From contig OX419758.1 in NCBI GenBank assembly GCA_948567375.1, positions 22,387,001 to 22,451,000 on the forward strand: DNA of 64,000 nucleotides. The letters run 5' to 3'. The translations under genes and the position numbers were made by a program. The notes under the pieces were generated by a model. It saw only the letters and a program-made list of their open reading frames with translations. It made no database searches and was not told the origin of the DNA. The DNA comes from Lunularia cruciata. Lineage: Eukaryota; Streptophyta; Marchantiopsida; Lunulariales; Lunulariaceae. Shown here piece by piece: positions 34,691 through 46,859 of this stretch (positions are counted from its first letter, which is position 1; every line of letters begins with the position of its first letter).

Positions 34691-36670
34691 GGTTCTTGCT
34701 ATGGAGTTGGGAATTGAGCCATTGAGGTATGATTTGACACATTAGAAATAATAGGATCCTAGCAACAGCCATTTGAGATGAAATATATTTGCCAAGATTG
34801 AGGAACACTAGAGAGATGTCCTTGGCCCAAAGAACTCCACACTAGGAACAATGACCCTAGAGATCCAATGGCATTGAATTGACAAGGACTTAGAGAAAGT
34901 GTTGAAGGTCTCTTTTGACAAACCAAAGAGTAATCATAGATGGAGTATAGCAAGTTATAAGGACCTCCACAAATATCCATAATTGAAGCAATCATGAAAA
35001 TTTTCAAGTCAAAGAGGTCAACTTATCTCAACACTAGCAATGCAATTTTCTTCCTATTCAAGTATAATAAACAGTCAATTGATTGGGTGCACATGTTCTA
35101 TACCTTGACCTAAGACATGTGTAGGGACATGAACAAGGAGAGAAGAGTAACCCATATATCCCTATTTGTATTACATTTTTATATGGGAATAAACCTCCTT
35201 ACCAAGGAAGCAAGGAAGAAGTTCACAAGCCATTTTCATCCAAAGGGATATTTTGCATCATAGTTGGAGGCAGAGGTGATGTTCCAAAAGTAAAAATCAG
35301 TGGATGTAGCATATGCAAGCTTAGGTAAATTGTGCATGTAGAAGAAGCTAGAAACATCCTTGGCTACAATAAGAAGCTAAAGAGAATGGCGCTTGCGAGA
35401 CCAAAGGCAAGGAGAACCCATAGATAGTGGATGAGTCTTGGAGAAGGAAGTCAAACAAATTGAGAGTAAAAGGGAGCAAGAAGCAGAAAACTCCATCACA
35501 CTCAAGGAATTGTCTTTAGGAGAGGAGTAGTACAATGAGTAGCATGAAGAAGCACAATTTTTCACCAATAGAAGAGGGGATATCAAATATCAATAGCCCT
35601 AACTAGGTGAGGAAGCAAACCTTCAGGTTAGAAATGCAATCTACAACAAAGGCAATATGACCTTTGGACATGAACGGAGATGAGAAGGAAGATAAGCTCA
35701 AAGGAAACGGAGTACTTGAAGTGGAAAAGAAGGCATTGGAAGCTAAAGATCCAACACATGAAGGAGAAGAAGAAGTACATGAAACCAAAGGTCCGATGCT
35801 TGAGGGTGAACAACAAGTAGAGATCAAGGAGGTAGAAGGAGGACCTTGGTAGAGATGAAGCAAGTGGAAAAAAAGGACTTGCCCAAGGAGAGTGTCTTTT
35901 GCTCACATCATTGTCACAACTTGTCATTCATTTGGTAGGACCAATCCTAACATTGATGGAGAAGATCTTACTCTTCTACTAAGAACGTGTAATACTCCAA
36001 GGACAAGAAAAGAGAGACAACACAAATTTCACACTCAAACATTTGATATCCCAAGGGAGCACCTTCTCTATTATATAGACAAAGAGGATCTCCTCCAAGG
36101 AAGCTACACCATAGGATTAGGCACATAGATAGGTGACATGTCAGCAAGCTCCAACCTTGGATTACTTACTTGGATGGGTGACATGTTGGTCTAGGTCCTA
36201 TCTAGTTGGTCAAACAAGCTTTGACCAAAGGGAATCTTTTAGGGAATCTTCCTATAGGAGTCTCAAAATCACGTAAGGTACCATTGGAAAGCTCTCAACA
36301 ACACAAACCAGGGGGAAGGAAGGCCAACCTATCCTCCAAGGGGTGCGAGGGGGAGGGGGGAATTTACACATTTTCAAGGCCTAATTCATCCATTTAGGCC
36401 TCCAAAATTGCCTTCAAAGATTTCAGGCATATTTTGGTTCTTACTCTACTAGTAGAAGTCCCCTTTTGGTGATACCTCTTTCTGATCTGTTTAGTCCATC
36501 ATGTGTAACATCCTTCCAGATGTTACCAAACCAATTCTCATCTTTAAATCATATGTCTAGCTATTGGTTCTAAGGTTCTCAAGTCTATTTTGATTTCTGC
36601 CCTATTAGTAGAAGTACTCTTTTGGTGATACTTCTATCTGATCTATTTTGACCATCATGTATAACATCAT

Positions 36671-36712
36671 TCTAGATGTTACCAAACCAAATTTGGTTTG
36701 GTAACATCTAGA
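36671..36712. repeat. Perfect 42-bp palindrome
   Basis: Two 21-bp arms with no spacer, centred on CCAAA/TTTGG; the left arm starts TCTAGATGTTACCAAACC. Sister LTRs (for example 23905-23935) have only the left arm followed by TTTCACATCTAGATC, so the second arm was added here. Confidence 0.97.
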
Positions 36713-36737
36713 ACCACATTTAGATCATATGGCTAGC

Positions 36738-37475
36738 TGTAATACCAAGGGTTAGCCATATGATCTAGATGTGAAATTTGGTTTGGTAACATCTAGAATG
36801 ATGTCATACATGATGGTCAAAATAGATCAGATAGAAGTATCACCAAAAGAGTACTTCTACTAATAGGGCAGAAACCAAAATAGACTTGAGAACCTTAGAA
36901 CCAATAGCTAGACATATGATTTAAAGGTGAGAATTGGTTTGGTAGCATCTGGAAGGATGTTACACATGATGGACTAAACAGATCAGAAAGAGGTATCACC
37001 AAAAGGGGACTTCTACTAATAGAGTAGGAACCGAAATATGCCTAAAATCTTTGAAGGCAATTTCGGAGGCCTAAACGGATGAATTAGGCCTAAAAAATGT
37101 GCAGATTCCCCCCCAATGGAGGAAAGGCTGGCCTTCCCTCCCCCCTGATTTGTCTCGTCGAGAGCTTTCCAACGGTACCTTACTCATGTGATTCTGAGAT
37201 TCCTACAAGAAGATTCCCTAAAAGATTCTCTCTGGTCAAAGCTCGTTTGACCAACCAGATAGGACCTAGACCAGACAGGTCACCCATCCAAGTAAGTAAT
37301 CCAAGGGTGGAGCTTGCTGACATGTCACCTATCTGTGTCCCTAATCCTATGGTGGAGCTTCCTTGGAGGAGATCCTCTTTGTCTATATAATAAAGAGAAG
37401 GTGCTCCCTTGGGGCATCAAATGTTTGAGTGTGCAATCTGTGTTTTCTCTCTTCTCTTGTCCTCGGAGTATTACA
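36738..37475 (+). repeat. Solo LTR nested inside a solo LTR
   Basis: Plus-strand LTR from TGTAATACCAAGGGTTAGCC to CTCGGAGTATTACA with perfect target duplication CTAGC (36733-36737 and 37476-37480). It inserted into the older minus-strand LTR of its own family, 13 bp from that LTR's end. It carries the TATATAATAAAG promoter motif near 37384. Confidence 0.95.
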
Positions 37476-38315
37476 CTAGCTCTTGGTATTACAAAAACTC
37501 ACAAAGGAATGATTGACTACACCTCCTTGGTGAACAAGCTACTTCACAATTCATATCAGGTTGAGGCAGAACAAGAAAAGGTGAAAGAAGACATAACAAA
37601 GGTAAGGGAGTTGTACAAGGAAGAGGGCCAAAGGGTAAGTAACTTGGTCAAGGAGAAGTTTGAGATGAAAAAGTAGAACGCTTCACTCAAAGTAGTGTGT
37701 AGCAAGCATGAATAAGAAATCAAGAATGTAGAAGGAGAGATGAGAGTCCTCAAGCTCAAGCAAAATCAAAATCAAAATCAACAAGATTTTGAAGAATAAC
37801 TATGAGTTCAAGATGAAGAAGTAGCCAACATCCAATGCAAATTAGATGTAGTTAATTTGAATGCAATAACAATGGAAGGACATATAAATGACTACCTCAC
37901 CAAAGTGTATCTTCAATTTAGAAAGCTGCAAGATGAATTGAAGAAGAAGGAAGAGGAGAAGGAGGTAGACCAAGGCTAGATGAGAGAGGAGTTAATGATC
38001 AAAGTGCAATCAATTCATACCAACCTAGAAGAGGAGAAGATGAAGATCCTCCAGCAAATGGAGGAGGCAAGAGATCAGTTGGTGCACCTTGTGGGGAAGG
38101 TGGTACAAGTAAGGCCGCACTACACTAAACTTCACATGCTAAAACTGCAGATTTAGACTTTGGAGGCAAAGGTCTACTCCAATGAGCAACTTGATCAGCT
38201 CAAGGTGCAACTAAGGGAGCATGCTAACCAAAAATTCATGTAAAACACCAACAATCTCCTCCTTGAACTTGCAGACTACAAGGAGAAGGTGGATATGTTG
38301 ATTAGAATCTTTTGA

Positions 38316-38809
38316 GGCAAAGGTAGTTCTTCGTGGTAGGATAGCCAAAGACCTTTAAGTTATGGACTACATGTACTTGAAGGCTTAGTAAGTGTAAATA
38401 TTTTAAGTAGAAAAGGCCTTTGTAGTGAAATACACCTTTAGCATGGAACACCTTCATAGTGATAGAAAACCTCTTGTAGCCAAAGACCTTTAGGATTGTA
38501 AGTGCAAGGCGTATAACTTTATGAGTATGTAAATGATGAAGATCTGACAACTTCATTGACATGTGGAAAATACTTAGGTAAGCCGTATTGGGATAACATC
38601 AAGTGGAAGTTAGGATTAGCAATGTACATTCTAGATACAAATACAACTTCACCCGCTCAATCCCTTTAAGATGGAACTCAAGAAAGTACATAAGGCTTAA
38701 GGTCAACATAAATTCAGTTCCCTTTTTGGTAATGAAGGAAATTAGCATATGACATTCTAAACTCTCTATTGCTTTTTGTCCACACATTGAGTATTGATTG
38801 GGTATTTTT
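38316..38809. other. Unassigned stretch
   Basis: No open frame or domain of note; lies between the decayed coiled-coil ORF and the candidate right terminal repeat. Confidence 0.4.
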
Positions 38810-39165
38810 ATTGAGTAGTGGTGAGGAACCTCAAAGTAGAATGCACACACTTGAGTGTAGGAGAAATTCACTTGTTTGGAGTGTTTGATCCTTGGGTTTC
38901 CAAAGAATGAGATAATGTATGGAATATTTCTAGGTAACTTGGAGCATTAAGAGTACCAAAAAAAACAAAACAAAAAGCAAGTCAGTTGATTGATACAAAG
39001 AATCCTTTGGAGTTGGTCCTTTTGAGAAGTGCACAAATTTTAGAGTGAAGTGACCTTTAGTGCAAAGTGAGCCATCAGCTTCAGAATAATTTGGAATAGA
39101 TTTGTAGTAAAAATGAAATTTTCTATATTTTGTAGTGCATCACAAGGAGTGAGACTAAACTCTTC

Positions 39166-39361
39166 TAGGAGTAGTTCTGCCCAAGAGGTTAAATAGGAAA
39201 TAATATAGAACCATTGAATGTGATACTTATTCAATTCTAGCCAATTCCGACCCGTGACACTACCTTCTATTGGTAGTTCTGCTCAAGAGGTTACATAGGA
39301 AATAATAAAGAACCATTGAATGTGCACCTCGTTAATTCTAGCCAATTTCAATTTGTATCCT
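39166..39361. repeat. 95-bp tandem duplication
   Basis: Two units, about 39166-39260 and 39267-39361, share AGTAGTTCTGC, AAGAGGTTA.ATAGGAAATAA, GAACCATTGAATGTG and AATTCTAGCCAATT. The corresponding place near 32410-32500 has one unit. Confidence 0.85.
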
Positions 39362-39450
39362 TGAGGGAACAATATGTTCTTACCAGTTTTACTGTCAATA
39401 GATTGACATTGGGCTGTCACAAGAATGTTAGAGATGTCTAAGTTGAAGAA

Positions 39451-41149
39451 CATGAATGATTGCATTTCCACTCACTTCCTCACACTCAAGTCATGACTTC
39501 TCTCTATCTTTCTTATTGCAAGAGAGCCTGTAAGATCTATATTAAGTTGAATTCATTGCGTTAAACAAAATCTAAAGGTTTATCTTTGGGTTTGCTATAT
39601 TGGAAAACCTTTTATGCCTTTTGAGGTTGTTTAGTTAAAATTTTCATGTTACTTCTTAAGTAATTTCTGCATATAATAACTTCTACTTCTTCTATTTTCA
39701 CTCTCCTTATTTGCATTCTTAGGCTTGTAAAACTAATGTTGGATGTATTATTTGATGTGATTTTTTATATTTTAACCTTTTAGATTGCTTTTGATTTTGA
39801 TTTTGAAATATGTTTCACTGACCTGTACTTAAATTCTTGTAATTTTTTATGGGTCAAAAAATTTATATTCATGGCATTGAATACTATATATCTTATTCCA
39901 AATTATACCAATCGTGTTTTTTCTATTTCCATCTCTTAACATTTGTCTTAATCTCCATACATCATCATATTATTAGTTTATTACTTCTTAATATTTTCAT
40001 TATTATTTGTGAGTTTTTGATAAATAAAGAAATATGTGCATTGAATTCTCAATGGACACTTCTCCATCCCTCAAGATTTCCAAATAAAATATGTAGTAGC
40101 TCGAAGTGCCTATAAAGTTGTAATTTCTTCAAATTTCTGGAATATTACAATTTTATTGACCTTACTATATTTTATCAACCGGATGTTACTCTGTCATAGT
40201 CCTTAAAGCAGACACTTGCACTACCTCAGTCTAGCTGAGTGATGATTGAGTAAAAACTTTGATTTTTGTGAGGAAATTTCTTTTTATTTAAGTAAAGAAC
40301 TTTTCATTAATTGTTAGCCGAAAATAGTAAAGAAATAAATGACAAAATAAAATATCAATGAAAAATTGCCACATATGATTGATGTTTATCCATGTAGTCA
40401 ATGAATGATCAAAACAGTTTGTAGCAGAAGTTGGACATTAATATGACAACAGTTTATGCGAATGGATGGTTAATATCCATTGCTGGGCTATGTAGTCAAT
40501 TATTGGCAGATAGGAACGCTCTGTCTCGTGGGAAATTACCTGTGTTAGGAATATACACCAACCTTCAGTTTCCTGCTCTCAAGCGTTTCCGTCTCTTCAT
40601 TCACTCTCTATGTCCTCCATATTCGTGGGTGCCATACTTTTATTAATCACCGGACTCTCAAGCGTTTCACAAGCATCGGACTGGGTTATCCCATTTTCAA
40701 TTCAGGAGCCATAGTCTCGGTGGTATCTTCAATTTTTGTTTTGCTATCCCAAAAGCTTTCGGCACATGAAAGTTTCTTCTCATACCCTTTAACCCAACAC
40801 TCGAATAATCCATCAATCTCTTAACCGATTTCACCATTCTGTCTCCTCTATAAAGTGGATTCCAAAGCATCCCGATTAAAACATTCCACGACGTACACCA
40901 CCCTTGTGGATATTGCGCATTCTGCACACGGTTCCATCGGGCAGATTACCATTATTGATGAAGGCATGTCTCTGTGGTTCTATGAGTTATAGTATCAGAG
41001 CACAGGATGTTAGAATAGAAGTTACGTCATCCTATTCTCTAATGATCCCTCATGACGTTGTCGTTGGCTAGATGAAATGTTTCGAAAAGGCTCCTGCACA
41101 CTGAACCTTTGCAGACCTTCAATGTTTCCTTTGATAAAAGCAAATAGTT
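39451..41149. other. Unassigned stretch
   Basis: AT-rich to about 40400, then less so. An ORF at 40431-40646 (plus) and one at 40697-40927 (minus) show no recognisable domain. I see no gene or repeat boundary. Confidence 0.4.
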
Positions 41150-42500
41150 TTAGTTCGGGACTACAGGAGCACTGATCATGAGCTTACCACATAAACTGGT
41201 GACTGGACCTGAATGTAGAGGGTGTACACAGTTGCAGTGCGCAGTCCCGAGGTTTGCAAACACTCTTTTATTCTGCTCCTTGTGCACGGACCTAGATAGA
41301 ACGTCCACAAGTTTGCAGGCGTGCTTTTGTATCATCAGGTAAAGAGCTAATTCCATTACTTAAAAGGTTCTGCAAGTTAGCATGAAAAAGGACAAAGGTT
41401 AAGATGGAACCTTTTTGTTGCATCCTCTCATGATTGAAACCTAGGTCACATCCGTCCCTCTCTATATATTCCTTGAGAACTAAATTAGATAAAGCAACTC
41501 TATATGATAACAAGCGAGACCACGATAGGAATATTGTTCAATGACTTCCTACCAAGGGAAGCACTGGATGGTGCCAGAACTCTGAATTGACGAAGGAGAC
41601 GGTTGCTCGATTATTCGGAGACCCAGGTGTTTATAGGCGTGCTTTTCATGACGACTCTCTTGAACGCATGTTTCATCGGGCATAGAGTTAGCGCGCCCGT
41701 GCTTGGGATTATCCAAAAGTTAGAAAGAGAAGGCCTAAAGGTTAGAATGAGCTTCGCATTTGTATCCTAGATATCCGGGTTTATCAGATCGATATCCAGA
41801 TTACATGTACATAGTTTGACCTCTGTTGGTGAAGAACAAAACCAAGCAACTCTGTACACTAACAAATGGAGACCACGATAGGAATATGTTAACCTTTTTA
41901 CCAGGGGGGCTGCTCGACGGAGCCGAACTTGAAAATTGGAAGGTAAAGGGTTGGCGTCTACTTAGAGAACTCAAAAGTTTACAAGGTTGCTTCTTATCAG
42001 CACTCCTTTACTCGCATGTTTCATCGGGTATAGAGCTAGTTCCACTGCTTGTGATTTTCTACATTTAGAGTGAACGAGGACGAAAGTTAGTACAGAAACT
42101 TCGCATATCCACTCATGATCGAATGCCCAGATTCTCTATTCCTTAAGAACAGAACCAGATTAGGAAGTCTCTATATTAACAAGTGGGTTCAATATAGGAC
42201 AAGTATTTAGCTTCTTATCATAGGAACTGCTGGATGGGGCCGAATTCACATTCGGAGTACCGAATGTGATAATTGGCCGATATTTCGAGGGCCTCGGAAG
42301 ATTGCAGGAGTATTTATGAAGTAGGGTCCAACTCCATTCGACCAAAGATTTGACGGAGAACTCTGGTAGTCCTCTTGTGAATTTCGTGGGATGGGCTTGA
42401 TAACTTGCTCGGCACCACGACGGACTCTTTTGACCAGTATAAATTTGGAATAGAAAGTCCGCAAGTTTGCAGGCCTGTTCCTGATCCAGAGCAGCTAAAG
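41150..42500. repeat. Diverged tandem repeats, about 320-350 bp
   Basis: A landmark reading ACAAG/ACAAATG-GAGACCACGATAGGAATA, then a TTACC-AGG block and CTGGATGGTGCC-like end, recurs at about 41510, 41861 and 42178. Other landmarks recur in step: TCGCATGTTTCATCGGG-like at 41664 and 42012; CAAGTTTGCAGG at 41310 and 42461. At least three units are implied, with much decay. No coding sense was recognised. Confidence 0.5.
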
Positions 42501-44634
42501 GAAGTGCGTGGGCATTGGATGGAAAACTCAGCCGAGTCTGTTTCGGTCATGGGCTGGTAATCTTGCTCTGTCGATACAATAGACTTAAAAATACTCATAG
42601 AATGCGGAACCTTTATTCGAATGATGAAAATTGTGCCCTGCAATAGAATGAAATATAGAATGCAATAGAATACTCAGTTGTATTATGCTATAACACATCT
42701 TGCGGTCCAGCTGATGCATATGCACGGGATAAGACGGTTGGGATTAGCCCAGTTGAAATTATAATGGGAGTAAAATTGGCGAGATACAATCACTTTCAAC
42801 AATGCCATGCTGCTGGACTATAGTAAAATACATACCTTTGCAAAAATGTGCTTGATTTTGGAACAGAGCTATGAAGTTAAAGCCCGTAAGAAATCTCTAA
42901 GCGTGACTGGCACAAAAGTGTTTCGCCTGTGGTGGTAATGGTCCAAAGCCAAACGTTGGAAGAACGCAGGTCCAGGTTTGGAATTCCCCATATGCATAAA
43001 GATGCAGAGAGATACTGTACCAGCTCTTCAGCAACGAAGAGAGGAACATCAATAAAGGTCACCCCTGGACCTCATAAAAAAAGAGTCGAATCGGCATAGC
43101 TTCAGCAGCAGAAGCAGTAAACCAGACACAGCACAGACGACTATTGGTTTGGCCATTGGAAGTTGTTGCAAATATGTCCCGCATACTGAAAAAATCTGAA
43201 GTCGCTGAGCATCATCATGAGTAACTACCGAGTCGGATACACTGTGATCATGCGATAGGTGCCTGGATGGCCTAATGGATAATTTCGGAAGATGGAAGTT
43301 GACAAAACTGTTGGAGTGAAAGACTGAGGCTGGAGATCTAGATTGAATGTATTCATTGGAAATGCACAAGCCCGCGAAACTTCAGAGTAGGCTGCACAGG
43401 AGAACGAGAGAAGAGTGTTTGGAATTTATACAGGGCGTGCATGGAGGCCTTGCAGGTAGATATGCCTTCCGCTCTTGGGCGTAAGTCCACTCCACGCCAG
43501 CCTGGAGATCTAAAAGCTGCCACATACTGTGAAAGAGTTAATAACTTTTGTTGAGCGGTATGCATTTGAATACCACATAACCCGTCTGCTTTTCTTGAAC
43601 AAGTACATCAGTGACCGTGACCGGTAGCCCAATATTTCCACAAGTCGTGGATTGAACTGGAAAAGAAGGGTATATCTTTTACGAGCCGATTCTGCTAAAA
43701 TATCCAAGAATACACGCTAGCTGGAATTCTCGTTGAATATAACAATTCGTATCGGAAGGCAAGGATAGTAGAAGTGGCATTGTCCACAAACAACAGCGGC
43801 ACTGATCACTACTCATCAGCCACCCAAGGTTAGGGTCTGAGTCGTTGCATTCGCCTAGGAACGTTTATGGCACGGGCCTTCCCTTACAAATAGTCTCAGA
43901 AACTTTGACATGGCAAAATCCATTATCTTCTTATTGGACCCTTGGCGGACGAGCCAGCTTTAGCACTAGGGTGACTGGTCCTGCGCGATAAGAGTACAAG
44001 CACAGAAAAGTAAACTGCCTCGTGACCAGTTTGCCCTAGCTTCGTTACGTGCCGCGTGCAAGATCCAACGCTTGCCCGTGCGTCCTCAAGCAAATTGGCA
44101 TTGCATACTTGATCCGCGATCGAAACTGGGCTGATCATGTACACCGATTCTGCTACAATCTTGCAAAAGGGATGCTTATGGTCAGAGACAGTTAACCAAT
44201 GGAAATGTCCATGGTCGGTAGTGTAGGCTATCTTTCGTTTCTCTGCAGGACGCGATCATATACAAAGAATCTAGGAGGTTGCGACTTGGCTAGTCCCAGA
44301 GACTATCACTCTTGACGAGGATCACTTTGTCGTTTAGGCATGGGTTGGGACATCAAGATCAGATCCTTCTACAGTGTTGAATCAGATGTTCATTTACTTC
44401 CCAGTCTATGTCCAATCTCTGCCTTTTAAATCCCGGTGCTTCCATTCTTTCAGTTCTTGTTACTGTATTTCCGGATTCGTTAGGTGTCAGGTCATAGGCT
44501 AAACAAATGGAGCTGTCAGTATGGCCGCAAGTTGACTCTTCCGTACTCTTCCTTGTACACCTTGATTTCCCAGTGATTGCCTCCATATGGATTGATCCAC
44601 CGTGTGGTAGCATAAGGACGTTGAAACGACTTGC
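42501..44634. other. Unassigned stretch
   Basis: Contains minus-strand open frames of about 70-109 codons (for example 42314-42643, 43049-43369, 43923-44144) without recognisable motifs. They overlap each other in different frames and are not called. Confidence 0.4.
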
Positions 44635-44965
44635 TTAGAGATTGTTGGGAAAACCGTATCGGAGGTTCTGTTTGACAAATTTTGTGGACTCTGTCTCCAA
44701 TTTTATGCACCCGGAGAGAGTGGCGAGGCATAGTCTGATGCATATATTTTCTTGTGTTAAACCTTTTGAAAGTTCGTTCTCTGCAACTCCTTTGAGCGCA
44801 ACAATGTCGTATTTGTGGGAGACCTTCAGTACTTCTTCAGCAGGTGCTTCTGTGGTGAATAGGATATTTGCAGTGTAGCAAAAGTTGACCACAGCTCGCA
44901 AACTTGGGCACCCACGCCCCAATCTTCACATCACCCGTCTCCTTCTCTCCATCCCATTTCCGAAC
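44635..44965 (-). pseudogene. BTB/POZ domain protein fragment
   Basis: On the minus strand, DVKIGAWV near 44915 (one frame) and, after a frameshift, PSLRAVVNFCYTANILF, then VLKVSHKYDIVALKGVAE and ENICIRLCLATLSGCIKL (44690-44900). This matches the second half of a BTB/POZ fold, including the helix after F-Y-T and the K-Y-x-x-x-x-L helix. BTB proteins usually act as adaptors of cullin-3 ubiquitin ligases. Only about 85 residues remain, with a frameshift near the start and a stop at 44635, and no upstream exon was found. Confidence 0.72.
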
Positions 44966-46808
44966 ATCCTTCGGAATACAGCGGACCTGCCAACCTGTTT
45001 GGACAAAAAGAAACACCTTTAACCCCAGTTTCGCACTTTGACAGATTCGGTTCAATGTATCCACTGTTCAGGTCATCACGTCAACTTTCGGTATCCAGAA
45101 TCCCCCAGAACAAAAGTCAACTATAGTATCAGAAACACTCATGACGTTCGACGAAACCAATGCAGATTTCAGGAACTGTTTCGGGGGGGCATTATCCTGA
45201 GGATTCACTTAGGGTTTGATTCTCAAGAGAGAATACCCTGAAAGACTCGATTTCGCCGATCGCAGCCACACAAGCACGTTCAGAGCAAGATCACGTTCTC
45301 CTGGAAATTCGAAAATTTCTTACAATACACACCTTGGTAGCAAAATGTTCAGTTCATCAAATAAGTTCCAGCCGGCTTTAGATAAGGATCCCTTTCCTCG
45401 GAACTATCAGTAGAGATAGTTCCAGCTGTTGTCCACACTGAGTATGTCGGTTATAGCACTTATTCTCGTCAACTAGGCTTCTGACCTTGCGCGAATGTTG
45501 GCCACTATCCAATGCAACAGCACCGGATCTGAGGCTTGATTGTCAGTGAACCTCCAATTCAATTCCCACCCTAGTTCTTTCCCGGACAGTACTTTTGCAC
45601 CACAGAACTTCCATAAAAATTTATCACAGAATTAAGTGAAACTTTTGGCTGCGGGCTGAACGCACAGATCTTACAACATCCTTATGGGATCATTGACGAC
45701 CTGGACTCACACGGTCCCTTCTTGTAGAATACCGAGGCCGCCTCTCGAATCAACCGATGCTTCACAATTCAAACTATATGTAGCCATTTGTTGGATGCTC
45801 TAAGAGAATTGAATTGCAGAAAACATTGCTTCTGCCTCCTGATTGCCAAATTCGAACTCATCTGAAACTCCAGTTTGGCAAAGGAGCATGGAAAACCCGA
45901 CTATCAAGGAACTTCACTTGGGGTTCTTAGCTACCATAATAAAACAATGTGCATATACGGGCACGGAATCAAGGATTTCCTTGAAAAGGACATCGGGATC
46001 GAAGTTAATCTCTCGATTTTGACCTTGAGGGGGGTTTTAGAGGACAGCAACTCAATGTATCTTTGTTTAAGGTCTTCTCGGCAAGCTGGTTTAGGGGTCA
46101 CAGACTCCCCTTCTGAACACCCACAAATTCAAATCTCCGCGAGAAGAATCACTCACGAGACCAGGCTCAAAAGTTTGAAAAAATTCCAGCTTCCATCTTA
46201 TCTCCGAACAATTTGCATAGAGCTTGATTACCGAATACTCAGCTCTGGCCCGCGCACACCCAACGTACTTCGAGCTGGAAAAGACGTACCGCCTGGAGAA
46301 GGATAAGCATTGGAACAGGGAGCACTACCGAACGAAGCAGCCATGAGGGTACTCTGCTATTGACTCTGCGAGAAACAAAGTCTTTAATAAATGAACTAGA
46401 GAACGATGAGGAACCACAGAGAAACGCGAGAAGAGCTGTCTTGCTTGCAAAGCCCTGTGAAGAAACTGATGTAAAACCACAGTTACAGAGACCACTAGAG
46501 ACCACTGTCAAATTGATTTTGAGTTGGGGCATCTGAGATAAATCATTGCCCCTTTGGCGTCAACGTATGGGAGAGAGGCAAAACGCCAAGCGGTTCGTTG
46601 AAGCGAGACACACTGATTGTCACTCTGTGTCGATCAGACTTCGGCACCGCATAGCGAGTGTACGTCACGCGGTAATCTCATACAAGCTGCCCGCGGTGAT
46701 TTGGAAGGAACTTATGCATTGATGTCCTCCCAGGATATTTCACGTTCGTATGTCATGTGAATTGAGTGAGACTGGTTGGGATAAGGTTGGTGATGAGATT
46801 AGTCAGCA
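44966..46808. other. Unassigned stretch with one longer ORF
   Basis: The plus-strand ORF 45875-46306 (143 codons, MAKEHGKPDYQG...) is the longest here, but I recognise no domain and its composition is not convincing. A minus-strand frame at 46239-46532 overlaps its end. Possibly decayed genic DNA, given the BTB and dehydrogenase remnants on either side. Confidence 0.35.
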
Positions 46809-46859
46809 GTGGGCGAGTTCAGGGAGAAACGGTACCAAAATTCCGTGGAAGCTACACTA

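Larger units (their letters stand above)
35988..37493 (-). repeat. Solo LTR of the chromovirus 2 family, itself interrupted
   Basis: Reverse-oriented LTR starting TGTAATACTCCAAGGACAAG and ending CTCTTGGTATTACA at 37493, split by a plus-strand LTR at 36738-37475. It lies in the decayed coiled-coil ORF. The expected target duplication is not convincing (GAACG left, AAAAC right). It contains the 42-bp palindrome at 36671-36712. Confidence 0.88.
34720..38315 (+). pseudogene. Decayed ORF of unknown function with coiled-coil tail
   Basis: Conceptual translation of the plus strand, with frameshifts and stops, gives protein-like stretches: WVHMFYTLT and HISLFVLHFYMGINLLTKEARKK near 35080-35225; EKKALEAKDPTHEGEEEVHE in 35664-35852; and, after two inserted LTRs, a highly charged series from 37511 (KVKEDITKVRELYKEEGQRV, KVYLQFRKLQDELKKKEEEK, NLEEEKMKILQQMEEARDQL). 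The Leu/Glu/Lys pattern indicates a long coiled coil. I do not recognise the family; it may be a structural protein of the surrounding retroelement. Confidence 0.5.
31900..39450 (+). mobile_element. Candidate large retroelement derivative (LARD-like)
   Basis: Two regions about 6.8 kb apart in the same orientation, 31900-32600 and 38810-39450, share ordered diverged blocks: GAGGAATCT/GAGGAACCT, GAGCATT(G/A)AGAGTACCAAAAAA, AGTGGTTCTGC-like then AAGAGGTT, and GACCCGT or TTTGTATCCTTG. They look like decayed long terminal repeats. Between them are repeat A copy 2 and a decayed coiled-coil ORF (34720-38315), interrupted by LTRs of another family. No polymerase motif was found, which would fit a large non-autonomous derivative. 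Exact ends, primer site and target duplication could not be fixed. Confidence 0.4.

Noticed and set aside
35988-37493. The two LTRs here as the ends of one intact element
   Set aside because: They are in opposite orientation and one lies within the other; each has its own ends.
45875-46306. 143-codon plus-strand ORF as a confident gene
   Set aside because: No recognisable domain, no splice or promoter support, and overlapping antisense frames; left as an unassigned stretch.
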